64,000 nucleotides of DNA from Steroidobacter denitrificans (GCF_001579945.1 NZ_CP011971.1:1700001-1764000), one strand, 5' to 3'; shown: positions 29,610 through 38,072, counted from the stretch's first letter. The notes: generated by a model not told the origin, from the letters alone. A program made the numbers and translations.

Positions 29610-29957
29610 TCAAAGCCCGTCCATGCGATTCACGCCATCCCGGCGACGCTGAAGCTCCCGTAACAACTGCATATTGAGCCCATAGGCGGTAAGTTCACCG
29701 ATAGTGAATGCCGATCCATCGGGGCTATGAAGGCGCCCGTCCTTGCGCAACTCCCAGCCATCCCAGTCGGACCTGATGAACTGGAGTTGACCTCTCAGCG
29801 TGAGTTCCAGCCAACGTATGACCAGCCGTGGTGCCAGACCCGTCTTGATCCAGCCTCTTGCCGCCCGCTCAGTGCTATGCGTGAGATGCGCCAGACGCCG
29901 CGCGCCGTAATTGGCGAAGCCTCGCAACGGCTCCATGTCCAAGGCTGCATTGTCCAT
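29610..29957 (-). CDS. DUF3653-like phage-associated protein (copy A)
   Basis: The 115-aa product resembles small phage-associated proteins (DUF3653-like, recalled from memory). ARRLAHLTHSTERAARGWIKTG looks like a degenerate helix-turn-helix; WDGWELRKDGRLHSPDGSAFTIGEL follows. It aligns over most of its length with the gene at 32913-33194 (shared pattern: LAxLTxxTxRAARxWxxxG, then DG/RG, SPxG, GEL, REL). It lies just left of dif, transcribed away from it. Confidence 0.6.
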   Translation of the reverse strand: MDNAALDMEPLRGFANYGARRLAHLTHSTERAARGWIKTGLAPRLVIRWLELTLRGQLQFIRSDWDGWELRKDGRLHSPDGSAFTIGELTAYGLNMQLLRELQRRRDGVNRMDGL

Positions 29958-30040
29958 GGCGGCGGGTTTTCAGACGATCAGCAGGCAGTTACGGGATTCT
30001 GACAGCCTGCCGGAGAAGCGCTTTCACAGCCACCTTATCA

Positions 30041-30068
30041 ATTGCGCATAATGTATATTATGGTAAAA
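30041..30068 (+). other. dif: XerCD recombination site dif (chromosome terminus)
   Basis: The XerC arm reads ATTGCGCATAA, the centre TGTATA and the XerD arm TTATGGTAAAA. The Escherichia coli dif has GGTGCGCATAA, TGTATA and TTATGTTAAAT, so the centre and inner arms are identical and differences sit at the outer ends and one XerD-arm base. It lies in an AT-rich gap between two divergent phage-type genes. XerC and XerD resolve chromosome dimers here during FtsK-driven segregation. Confidence 0.92.
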
Positions 30069-30133
30069 AACGTATGAGGCTATTAGCCGCCTAAAATTAA
30101 AGATTTACAGCTAATCGCCGTCCTTTAGCCATT

Positions 30134-30137
30134 TAAC
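30134..30137. repeat. Target-site duplication TAAC, left of IS21-family element
   Basis: TAAC directly precedes the left end TGCAGGATTTC and is repeated at 32908-32911 directly after the right end. Four-base duplications are normal for IS21-family elements. Confidence 0.85.
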
Positions 30138-30225
30138 TGCAGGATTTCGCGCAATGGACCCGCCCGATTTCCTCTGATTGGACCCACCTTGCGTGGGTTA
30201 CCGGCGGAGCCGCTGGCGAGGAGTT

Positions 30226-30984
30226 TTACGCGTCCTTTTTGCGCGAAGCAAGTTTCTTGGCCTTGACACCGCGGTAGCTCTCGCCGGTGACCTCGATGGT
30301 CAGCGCCGAGTGCTGCAGCCGATCGAAGATGGCGTCTGCGATGACGGTGTCCGCGATCACCTCGCTCCAGTGAGCGAGGGGCAACTGGGAGGTGAACACC
30401 ACGGATTTGCTGCTCGATCGCTCTTCCAGGATCTCGCATAGATCCTGAGCCTCGGTGGCGGTCAGTTTGCGGCTGCCCATCTCATCAAAGATGATCAGAT
30501 CTAACTTGGCGAGCTTGTCCCGATAGCGCAGATACGTGCCGCTGGAGCGTGCCAGATTGAGATTCTCGAGCCACTTGGTGATGCTGGTGAACATGACGGA
30601 TTTCCCGGTAGCACACGCGTGAAGTCCCGCGGCCTGCGCCACGAAGGTCTTGCCGACGCCAGTGGGTCCGAGGAGCATCAGTGGCCGTGCATCTGCGAGC
30701 CAGTCGAGGCTTTGGATCTCTTTGATCTGTGCTCGAGTGAGCGAACGCTTCGCGGTGAAGTCGAAGTCTTCGAAGGCCGGACGATCGCGGAACCGGGCGG
30801 CTTTGATGCGATTAGCGGTTTTACGCTGTTGCCGGTAATCGACTTCGGCTTGCACCAACTGATTGAGCAACTCGCTGCTACTGAGCTGATCGCGGGTGGC
30901 CTCGGCGAGTGCGTTGTCCAGCACGCCGAGCATACCGAGCAGCTTCATCTCGGCCAACTGATTTTTTACCATGGCAATACTCAT
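30226..30984 (-). CDS. istB: IS21-family helper ATPase IstB
   Basis: The 252-aa DnaA/DnaC-like AAA+ ATPase assists IstA in target selection. Walker A is GPTGVGKT, Walker B LIIFDEMG, and QLPLAHWSEVIADTVIADAIFDRL is the IstB signature. The start overlaps the istA stop by 4 bases (ATGA), giving coupled translation. It looks intact. Confidence 0.95.
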   Translation of the reverse strand: MSIAMVKNQLAEMKLLGMLGVLDNALAEATRDQLSSSELLNQLVQAEVDYRQQRKTANRIKAARFRDRPAFEDFDFTAKRSLTRAQIKEIQSLDWLADARPLMLLGPTGVGKTFVAQAAGLHACATGKSVMFTSITKWLENLNLARSSGTYLRYRDKLAKLDLIIFDEMGSRKLTATEAQDLCEILEERSSSKSVVFTSQLPLAHWSEVIADTVIADAIFDRLQHSALTIEVTGESYRGVKAKKLASRKKDA

Positions 30985-32540
30985 AGCGGTAGATTCTCCT
31001 GGGCTGCAGTAGATGAGAGAGAAGGTTTGTCAGCGGCCTGCAGCGCTGCGCCGCCAACGTACCGGAGCATGGGATTGCCGGGCTTGCGCACGATGTCGCG
31101 CTCGGGCTGGGAGTTCATCGATTGTTTACGCGCCTGAGCGAGCAATTCCTTGAAGTACGGGACACGGATCCGGTTGTAGCGGCGCATGGCGGCAATGGCT
31201 GCGGCGATACGTACGCTGGCAAGTTCGTGTCCAACAAGATTGATCTCTTTGGTGCATGCCGAGACCAGCCCCATGGCGCGACGGATATGTGCAAAAACGT
31301 CGTCGTTGAACAACTCGATGAAGAGCGCGTGAAGATCGGCGTGGATAAAACGCGACTGTGACAACAGCCGCTGCGGTGTCGACTCGTAATAGGCATCGGA
31401 GTTCGGCGGGAAGTGTTCCTTGATCTTGATCCGCTGGCCGGATTTCATGCGGCAGCGTGGATGGACCGCCAGGCGTTCCAGGTTCAGGAAGATCTCGACC
31501 TGGTTATCGGTGAGCTTGATTCGTAGCGTTTTATGACGATGGATGTGCGGCGCGCTGTAGTAATCGCCTTCCACGGCGAGGAAGCAATCGGGATGCAGTT
31601 TCGCCTCCTTCCACTCCCCGCCATCGTACTCGGCTGTGGGCAACGCCTTGAGCGCGGCCCTTTCGATTGTCTCGAAGCGTTCGCGGCGCGAGACGCCAAA
31701 GCGTCGGTGCCGCTGGTCATTGATCCGCTCAACGCATACCATGAGCGCTCGATTGATCTCGGCGATGCAGGTAAATCGTGAGTGACGAAAGCGGAAGCGA
31801 AAGTAGCGACCGAGGATTTTTACCAGTCCCTCGACGATCGCCTTGTCCTTCGGCCTTCTGACGCGCGCCGGAACGATTGCCGTGGAAAAATGCGCGGCCA
31901 TGTGTGCATAGTTTTCGTTCAGATCGGGGTCGTACAAGTGACATTTGACGACCCCTTGCCGCAAACAATCAGGTACGGTGACGTGAGGCACGCCGTTGTA
32001 ATAGGCGTACATGCGTCGATGGCTGGCGATCCAGTTGCGGCTCTTCATATCCTCCGCCGCCCAGGCAAACAGCAATTGGCTGAAGCCCAGGCCGGACACG
32101 AACACATAAGCTTTGTGGATTTCGCCGGTCTTGATGTCGTACCACTCGATCGGATCGCCGGCGTAATCGACTTCGACGCGCTCCCCGGGCTCGAACGTTC
32201 GGGCGGTAACGCTGGCGTTGCGACACTGCGGGAACTTGCGATAAAACTGCTTCCAGAAGTTGGAGTACGTCGTCAGCGTCTGCGCCTTTTCTTCCCAAAT
32301 GAACTTCAGCGGATGACCCAGCCCCAGATCGTGAATGATCACCGGCCAATCCAGCTGCGACATCCACAGTGGATCCGGACTCGCGGCGATCGCGTGTGTC
32401 ACGCGCACGCCGTCGCGGATCTCGCGCACCAGGCGGCGTGAGCAACTCAACGCGCTCGCGATCTCACGTACGCTGCGGCCCTCGGCGAGCCGTCGTTTGA
32501 TTTCTTCATATCTCTGCACCGTCAATTCCCTCCGCGCCAT
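30981..32540 (-). CDS. istA: IS21-family transposase IstA
   Basis: The 519-aa DDE transposase starts with a helix-turn-helix (MARRELTVQRYEEIKRRLAEG, then SVREIASALSCSRRLVREI). The catalytic core has VEVDYAGDPIEWYD (first Asp) and ARVRRPKDKAIVEG (Glu at the end of the core), then the SAPHIHRHKTLRI region. ATG 32540 is chosen because the frame upstream (to 32735) is low-complexity and lies near the element end. Confidence 0.93.
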   Translation of the reverse strand: MARRELTVQRYEEIKRRLAEGRSVREIASALSCSRRLVREIRDGVRVTHAIAASPDPLWMSQLDWPVIIHDLGLGHPLKFIWEEKAQTLTTYSNFWKQFYRKFPQCRNASVTARTFEPGERVEVDYAGDPIEWYDIKTGEIHKAYVFVSGLGFSQLLFAWAAEDMKSRNWIASHRRMYAYYNGVPHVTVPDCLRQGVVKCHLYDPDLNENYAHMAAHFSTAIVPARVRRPKDKAIVEGLVKILGRYFRFRFRHSRFTCIAEINRALMVCVERINDQRHRRFGVSRRERFETIERAALKALPTAEYDGGEWKEAKLHPDCFLAVEGDYYSAPHIHRHKTLRIKLTDNQVEIFLNLERLAVHPRCRMKSGQRIKIKEHFPPNSDAYYESTPQRLLSQSRFIHADLHALFIELFNDDVFAHIRRAMGLVSACTKEINLVGHELASVRIAAAIAAMRRYNRIRVPYFKELLAQARKQSMNSQPERDIVRKPGNPMLRYVGGAALQAADKPSLSSTAAQENLPL

Positions 32541-32806
32541 CCAGTTCTCCCCGTGCGAGCAAATTGCACGACGATAAGCGGATTGGCTGTGTGAGCGGGC
32601 CGGCGCCCGCGACTGGGTGGTGATTGCGGAAACGACGGTGCTCGCCGTAGAAGGCGCTGCGCCACGATCGAGCGCCCGGGGGGCGGGGCTCGCTCCGGGG
32701 CTTACCCCCGAATAGGACATCGCCTGGGTTGACATCGCCGTTTCGCTCCTGAGGCCGCGGCGGCGCGCAACAGCGCGCGCCGCCGGGCTCGAAAAGCAGC
32801 TCCGGC

Positions 32807-32902
32807 GGGTGGTCCCATTGCGAGGAAATTGGGTGGGTCCATTCCCAGGAAATCGAGTGGTCCCATTCCTAGGAAATTAGGCGGGTCCAATCACAGGAAA
32901 TC
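32807..32902. repeat. Four 24-base tandem repeats in the IS21 right end
   Basis: Units at 32807-32830, 32831-32854, 32855-32878 and 32879-32902 share the pattern GGTGGGTCC-AT-AGGAAAT. They are probable IstA binding sites; two inverted copies are at the other end. Confidence 0.88.
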
Positions 32903-32907
32903 CTGCA

Positions 32908-32911
32908 TAAC
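32908..32911. repeat. Target-site duplication TAAC, right of IS21-family element
   Basis: Second copy of TAAC, followed immediately by AATGG, the start region of the DUF3653-like gene. Confidence 0.85.
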
Positions 32912-32912
32912 A

Positions 32913-33194
32913 ATGGACAATTCCACCTACGGACTGCCAGCGTGGCAACTGGCAGCACTCAGCGGCACCCACATCGACACGGCGCGACGCTGGAAACGCG
33001 CCGGACAAATACCACGCCAAGCAGCCGCCCTAATCAGCATCCGCTTACATGGCGAACTTGGAACAATCGATCCGGAATTCGAAGGATTCATCATCCGACG
33101 CGGATCCATTTGGACGCCAGAAAACGCGGAGATCCGCCCCGGAGAACTGCGCGCCATCCCGTACAGGTCACAGCAAATCCGGGAATTAGACTGA
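32913..33194 (+). pseudogene. DUF3653-like phage-associated protein (copy B), 3' end replaced by an IS
   Basis: It starts MDNSTYGLPAWQLAALSGTH and encodes 93 aa ending IRELD. The last Asp codon and the stop TGA belong to the terminal repeat of the IS1634-like element at 33191. Joining across the 6-bp duplication gives IRELECRLAEPQQYRLL and a stop at 35163-35165, so the element removed the native last 16 residues. It is homologous to the gene at 29610-29957. The IS21 element sits just before its ATG and replaced its native leader. It may still be translated as a slightly shortened protein. Confidence 0.75.
33185..33190. repeat. Target-site duplication ATTAGA, left of IS1634-like element
   Basis: ATTAGA precedes the left inverted repeat CTGAAGTTCTT and recurs at 35120-35125 after the right repeat. 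Confidence 0.88.
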
Positions 33195-33225
33195 AGTTCT
33201 TGTGAAGAAAGAGTAAATTTATTCG

Positions 33226-33252
33226 CAGGCTCAGATACTTAACCTGAGCCTG
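33226..33252 (-). terminator. Hairpin at the left end of the IS1634-like element
   Basis: CAGGCTCAG and CTGAGCCTG pair over 9 bp with a 9-base loop, 17 bases after the transposase stop in its direction. It may end the transposase transcript or block read-through. Confidence 0.6.
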
Positions 33253-33268
33253 GGGTGCTCGCGCCTGG

Positions 33269-34975
33269 CTACACGGTGATCTTCTGCAACAACTCCAGTG
33301 CGCGCTGTTGTTTCGAGTTCGCGGTGGTCACCGCGGCGAACGTGGATGTCGACTCGCCGGGCAGCGCGGCGCGGCAGGTATTTCGCACGATCGTGGACAA
33401 CTCCGCCAGGAGCGTTGAGAAGCTGTGGGCGGGCGTTGCGTCGGGAAGCCGACCCGTCAGGGCTTTGCGTTTCGCGGCCTCAGAGCGCTTCGCCGGCGCC
33501 ACCGGATCGCGCGTGGCTTTGGCGGCCTGGTCTTCGTCCGCAAACAGCAGCTCGCGCCAGGCTTCGCGCATGTGCCATTCGATGTAGTAGGCCAGTACGC
33601 ACAGCAGGATATGTGCGCGTACTCGCTCGGCGAGCCGATGATGGATCGGCCGGATGCGCAGATCCACGCTCTTCAGCGTTCGGAACGCGCGCTCTACTTG
33701 AGCCAACGATTTGTATTGGCGCACGCATTCGGCCGCGTCCATGATCTGGGCCGGGACGCTGGTGCGGATGACATAGAGCCCATCGAGGCGGGCTTCGGTT
33801 TCGATACCGTCGGTCTTGCGCTCGAAGCCGAAGAGATCCTCGCGGATATCGAGTGCGAAGTGCTTGGCCATCTTGTATTGATTGACTATGCGGCCAACCC
33901 GCACACCGATGTTATCTTGGCCTCGCAAGCGCCCCTTGGCCACGGACGCGCGGATCTTCTCGAGCTGCTTTTCGGTGGCGCACAACAGCTCTTCGCGCTT
34001 GTGTGCGCGCAGTTGCGCGAGCGCCGGGTTACGGCAGGCAACCAGGCGTTCACCGGGATAATCGGGGTGCTCAAGCTCGAACAGATTGCGCTCGTCGAAC
34101 AGATCCAACTGCACATGTCCCTGGTTCACCAGCGTGCGGATGGAGGTGCTCTTGAGCGCGGTGATCCAGCGTACGCCTTGTTCATTCGTCAACGTATGGA
34201 TGGCTTTCTGGGAGATCATGCCGCGATCACCCACCATCACCAGCTGCTCGACCCCAAACTCCTGCTTCAGCCGCGCGATTTCCGGCATCAGCGTTTGCGG
34301 GTCTGAGGTGTTGCCCTCGTAGACCGATACAGCGACCGGACAGCCCCGGCGGTCGGTGAGCAAGCCGTAGTTGACCTGCAGCATCCCCCGCTTACCGTCG
34401 CGGCTGTAGCCGAGTTTCGCCAGCGGGCAGGTGGTTCCCTCGAAATAGCTCGACGACAGGTCGTAGAGCACTACGCTGTCGGGACCCAGATGCCGCTGGG
34501 CCAGCTTTTTCTGGATCGCGCCCTGGCGCTCGAGCAGCCAGTCCATGGCGGCGTAGAGTTCCGTCTCGCTCGCATCCGCCACGCCGAAGTCCTGCGCGAG
34601 GGTGGTGGTGTGCCACCAGCGGGTGGTGGCGAGCTTGGTGCGCGGGCAGAGCACCCGGGCGGCCAGCATGGCCAGCACCAGATCGCGTTCGCGTGAGGGC
34701 TTCGTGCCCAGCAGTGAACTCAGGCGCAGCTTGGTCATGGCCAGGCGCACCGCCTCGACGTGGCCGTGTGCCTGCGATCCCACGACGTTGAACAGCGTCT
34801 GGAGTGGGTACAGGGGCTCACCCTTGAGAATCGCGCGCAAGGCATGGATCTGCTCATCGGTGAGGCTGGACAAGTTCGCGATCGTGCGCTTCCTGACCGT
34901 GTTTCCCTCGCGGAACGTCTCGCGCAGCAGGTAGGCGGGGCGGGACTTACGGTTGGGTACAACATCGATATGCAT
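33269..34975 (-). CDS. IS1634-family transposase
   Basis: The 568-aa DDE transposase has the first Asp in VVLYDLSSSYFEG, the second in LVMVGDRGMIS and the Glu in YKSLAQVERAFRTLKS (Y-2-R-E-R-F-like signature). The N-terminus MHIDVVPNRKSRPAYLLRE is typical of this branch. No frameshift is seen, so the element may be active. Confidence 0.93.
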   Translation of the reverse strand: MHIDVVPNRKSRPAYLLRETFREGNTVRKRTIANLSSLTDEQIHALRAILKGEPLYPLQTLFNVVGSQAHGHVEAVRLAMTKLRLSSLLGTKPSRERDLVLAMLAARVLCPRTKLATTRWWHTTTLAQDFGVADASETELYAAMDWLLERQGAIQKKLAQRHLGPDSVVLYDLSSSYFEGTTCPLAKLGYSRDGKRGMLQVNYGLLTDRRGCPVAVSVYEGNTSDPQTLMPEIARLKQEFGVEQLVMVGDRGMISQKAIHTLTNEQGVRWITALKSTSIRTLVNQGHVQLDLFDERNLFELEHPDYPGERLVACRNPALAQLRAHKREELLCATEKQLEKIRASVAKGRLRGQDNIGVRVGRIVNQYKMAKHFALDIREDLFGFERKTDGIETEARLDGLYVIRTSVPAQIMDAAECVRQYKSLAQVERAFRTLKSVDLRIRPIHHRLAERVRAHILLCVLAYYIEWHMREAWRELLFADEDQAAKATRDPVAPAKRSEAAKRKALTGRLPDATPAHSFSTLLAELSTIVRNTCRAALPGESTSTFAAVTTANSKQQRALELLQKITV

Positions 34976-35119
34976 GCGCGTATTCTACGCTAAATTGGCC
35001 CCGTTGCAACTATTTACATGGGTACATATTTTGCGCAGAAAGACCACACAAGACTCGCAAGCCACTGATCCGCAACGGCTAACTAATTACCCAACGGGGG
35101 AATTCAGAAAGAACTTCGG

Positions 35120-35165
35120 ATTAGAATGCCGACTCGCAGAGCCGCAGCAATATCGCCTCCTGTAG
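35120..35165 (+). pseudogene. Detached 3' end of DUF3653-like gene (copy B)
   Basis: ATTAGA (second target duplication) leads in frame into ECRLAEPQQYRLL and TAG. It matches the expected C-terminus of the gene at 32913 and is related to the end of copy A (LLRELQRRRDG). Confidence 0.7.
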
Positions 35166-35353
35166 ACCCGGCCCGAGGCAATTCCGTCGCCGAGACGCCT
35201 GCCGGCAACGCTTCGACACCCTCACCGCTCACAAGATCCGCGCCAGGTCAAAGCACCTGTCACGGATCTTTCCGACCTGAATCTCACCGACCACAAATAA
35301 CGCTGCGGAAAGAATGTTTGCGCCTGGGGCGAGCGGGCTGTTTTTTAAACTGA

Positions 35354-35369
35354 TGTTTCACGTAGAACA
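35354..35369. promoter_or_regulatory. parS-like 16-mer
   Basis: TGTTTCACGTAGAACA matches the ParB site TGTTTCACGTGAAACA at 14 of 16 positions. It also encodes FHVE in a frame entering the next small gene. A lone degenerate site at the terminus may be chance. Confidence 0.3.
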
Positions 35370-35391
35370 ATCAATAGTTGATCGCTCATCA

Positions 35392-35633
35392 ATGAAGAAA
35401 AAAATCATGAAAATGCCACGATTCAAATACACCGATGCCCGTGCCACGCTCTACACCTTCCACGTCGACCACCTATCGACGCTAGAAATCGTCGGAGACC
35501 CTGATAACGCCGCTTAGAATGGCTCATCCGCCGAGAAGACGGCAGCGTGGAAAACCATTCCAACCATGGATACGGCCAGTCAACAATCGCGCTACGCGAC
35601 GGACTAATCTTCTTTCACGGCCTCAGCAGCTAA
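35392..35633 (+). pseudogene. Small hypothetical gene broken by a one-base deletion
   Basis: The first frame (MKMPRFKYTDARATLYTF to TLEIVGDPDNAA) stops at TAG 35515-35517. The next frame continues at once with EWLIRREDGSVENHSNHGYG and then STIALRDGLIFFHGLSS to TAA 35631. Restoring one T (GCT-TAG to GCT-TTA-GAA) joins them as DNAALEWLIRR. ATG 35407 or 35392 is the start. Product unrecognised. A sequencing error is the main alternative. Confidence 0.7.
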
Positions 35634-35696
35634 ACCGCAACAAGACGCTCCACGAAACACAATCCTGATATACTGTCAACCCTTAGAGGACCACCC

Positions 35697-35939
35697 ATGG
35701 CCAACATAGAAAACCTAATCATTGAGCATCTACGCGCCATCCGCGCAGACATCGCTACCCTAAAAGACGATGCGCGCGAAATAAAGAGCCGAATCACTAA
35801 CATCGAAGCCGGCATTGCAGGCCTAAAACGCGACAATGCCCACAGCTATAGCGAAATAGCCGACCAACACCTGAGATATGACAAATTAGCCGAACGGATA
35901 GAGCGCATAGAAAAGCGCTTACAGCTCACCGAGAGCTAA
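35697..35939 (+). CDS. Small coiled-coil protein, 80 aa
   Basis: MANIENLIIEHLRAIRADIATL begins a protein of charged heptads (IERIEKRLQL) predicted to be one long coiled coil. AGAGGA lies 7 bases before the ATG. Similar short proteins occur in phage and plasmid-derived islands, but the function is unknown. Codon use is more AT-rich than in flanking housekeeping genes. Confidence 0.65.
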   Translation: MANIENLIIEHLRAIRADIATLKDDAREIKSRITNIEAGIAGLKRDNAHSYSEIADQHLRYDKLAERIERIEKRLQLTES

Positions 35940-35946
35940 CACACGA

Positions 35947-35966
35947 AAGGGGCCGAAAGGCCCCTT
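35947..35966. terminator. Bidirectional hairpin after the coiled-coil gene
   Basis: AAGGGGCC and GGCCCCTT form an 8-bp stem with a GAAA tetraloop. It lies 8 bases after the coiled-coil stop and also marks where similarity of the TonB-receptor pseudogene ends, so it may be the island boundary. Confidence 0.65.
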
Positions 35967-37730
35967 GTACTCCGCATCCAGATAACCTACGGCAACATTG
36001 AAGCTCAGGCTGTCCGTTGCGTTGGCGGACACTTCCAGTTCCACGCCACGGGTCTCGGCCGAGGCGGCGTTCGTGACGATTGTCTCCGTGCCCGTCGGAG
36101 ACAACGGCTCCGGCTGCACGATATCGACCTGCAAGCCATCATATTTGTTGTAGAAACCCGTCAAATTTGCTCGCAGACGCCGCTCGAACCAGCTGGACTT
36201 GATGCCGATCTCATAAGCATCGACCTTTTCCGGTTTGAACGGACCGATCGAGGTCGGCGTCTGGCCGCGACCGCTGAAACCACCCGCCTTGTAGCCCTTG
36301 GAATAGCTGCCATAGACGTTCAGATCATCGGTAAACTTGTACTGAAGGATGGCGCGCGGCGTGGTCTCGGTCGAATCGTAGTCGGCCTCGCACCGCGTAA
36401 ATCCAACCATGTCTGCCGCGACGCAGCGCACGCCGCCGTAGTCTCCGGACGCGAAGAGGATTGTCGTATGAAAATCTTTCTCATCACGGGTAACGCGCCC
36501 GCCGAGCGTCGCGGAAAATGCGTCGGTAAAGTTATAGGTGCCCTCGGCGTACACCGCGTACGACTTGGATGTCTGCCCCGTGATATTCGTTATTACCGTG
36601 GCGGTGGGCAGGCCGATCAGCATACCGCCGGCGGTCGCTTCGATTTCATACGCCAGCCCGTGATCGAACGCAGAGTACCGATATCGGTGTCCCAGGTAAC
36701 ATCCAGCACCGCACCGCTGGATTCGATGTTCTGCCGGAACTGGCCGTCCGGCTTCGTTACATAGGGATTCAACCCGGATGTGAAACGATCGACTTCCGCA
36801 ATCGGGACGCCCGCACCGAGCGCCAACGCCGCAAAGACGCTCTGTTGAGCCTGCGGAATGGCCTGCTGCGCGATGGCGCAATCCGCGGCCGACAGTGCCG
36901 GCGAACACGAAAGCGGCGTCGTGGAGTGAGCAGGGATGAATCCCTGCGTGCCGCTGCGATCGCTCGTATGGTCGACGATAAGGTCAATGGTCCAGTCGGC
37001 CGTCGGCGTATATCTGAGAGACGCGCGCACGGCCGTCACATCGGTGAACGACGCGTCCGTCGGCTGCGGCGTGAACTCGTTCCTCCAGAAACCATCCGAG
37101 CTCAATGACAGCGCTGAAATCCTGGCCGCAAGCTTACCGTCGATCAAGGGCAGATCCGCGGAAGCGCGCAGATTGAGTGTGCCTTCATTGCCATAGGTCA
37201 CGATTGCCTTATACGCCTCCAGCCCCGACGGGCGGGCCGTGCGCACGTTGATTGTCCCGCCGATGGTGTTACGACCGAACAAGGTACCCTGCGGGCCGCG
37301 CAGGATCTCAACCTGCTCGATATCGAAGAAATCGGTCAACGAACCGATATTGCGCCCGATGAATACGCCGTCGATGGTCACGCCAATCGCCGGATCGAAA
37401 CTGGACTCGACATCCTGGTAACTGATGCCACGGATCGCAAAGTACGCCGCCTGTCCAAACGCTCCACCCGCGTCCAGCACCACGTTCGGCGCCACGCCCT
37501 GCAGGTCGGCCAGGGTGTTTGCGAAGCGCTGTTCCAGCATCGCCCGGTTGATCGCCGACACCGCGACCGGCGTGTCCTGAATGCTTTCCGCCCGGCGGCG
37601 CGCCTGGACAATGATTTCTTCGAGTTGTGCGCCCTCAGTTTCAGTCGCTCTCGCCGTTTCCTGGGCCAACGACGGCGCCGCCACCACGCTCATCGCGCCC
37701 AATGCAAATAAATGGAACCTGTTTCTCATC
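35967..37730 (-). pseudogene. TonB-dependent receptor, frameshifted and 3'-truncated
   Basis: The N-terminus MRNRFHLFALGAMSVVAAPSLAQ is a signal peptide. LEEIIVQARRRAESIQDTPVAVSAI and VEILRGPQGTLFGRNTIGGTINV are the TonB-box region and plug. The frame breaks near 36655 (ITGWRMKSK then stop); the barrel continues in another frame from GLAYEIEATAGG to VAVGYLDAEYK, where similarity ends at the hairpin. About 590 codons remain of a normal 750 or so, and the final beta strands are missing. It resembles Sphingomonas-type receptors often found with catabolic genes. Confidence 0.85.
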
Positions 37731-37846
37731 TTCGTTCCCCTCGCCAAAAACTCCGTCGAAAAGATCGTACCCATATCAGGACCACTGCCCTGCACACGTC
37801 GAGTCGGCGGCGCGCCGGACAGCCAGCCGCAAACCTTCGGCTCGGT

Positions 37847-38072
37847 TCAGTACACCACGGAGCCGCCATCAGCCACAACGACGGCCCCGGTCATGTAGCT
37901 TGCGGCATCGGACAACAGAAACAGCGCAACCGCCGATCCCTGCGTACGCCGCCTGGCGGCAGGCAATGACGGTAGCGCCCTCGTGCGCCAGGGCGATGCC
38001 TGCTGCGCGGCCAATCCCGGAACTCGCTCCTGTGACCAGCGTAACCTTCCCCGAGAATCGCTGCTCACTCAT
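37847..38072 (-). pseudogene. Short-chain dehydrogenase with large internal deletion
   Basis: The start MSEQRFSGKVTLVTGASSGIG and AGIALAHEGATVIACRQ are a normal nucleotide-binding N-terminus. The typical C-terminus ALFLLSDAASYMTGAVVVADGG follows in a shifted frame after only about 15 residues. Roughly 170 codons containing the catalytic Tyr-Lys are gone. Confidence 0.8.

Larger units (their letters stand above)
30138..32907 (-). mobile_element. Complete IS21-family insertion sequence (2770 bp)
   Basis: Both ends begin 5'-TGCAGGATTTC when read inward. Two 23/24-base subterminal repeats lie at the left (30143-30165, 30166-30189) and four at the right (32807-32902), of the type GGCGGGTCCAATCACAGGAA plus AT. 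These are IS21-style transposase sites. It carries istA and istB, both apparently intact, and is flanked by TAAC. It landed 5 bases before the start codon of the right-hand DUF3653-like gene. Confidence 0.93.
33191..35119 (-). mobile_element. Complete IS1634/IS4-like insertion sequence (1929 bp)
   Basis: The ends are imperfect inverted repeats: CTGAAGTTCTT on the left, CCGAAGTTCTT read inward on the right. It is flanked by ATTAGA and carries one full transposase gene. Size and duplication length fit the IS1634 branch of IS4-type elements. A 9-bp hairpin (33226-33252) lies inside the left end, downstream of the transposase stop. Confidence 0.9.

Noticed and set aside
35126-35353. 75-codon open frame (MPTRRAAAISPP) in the island.
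   Set aside because: It overlaps the displaced end of the DUF3653-like gene, is Pro/Ser/Thr-rich and has no ribosome site or recognisable domain.
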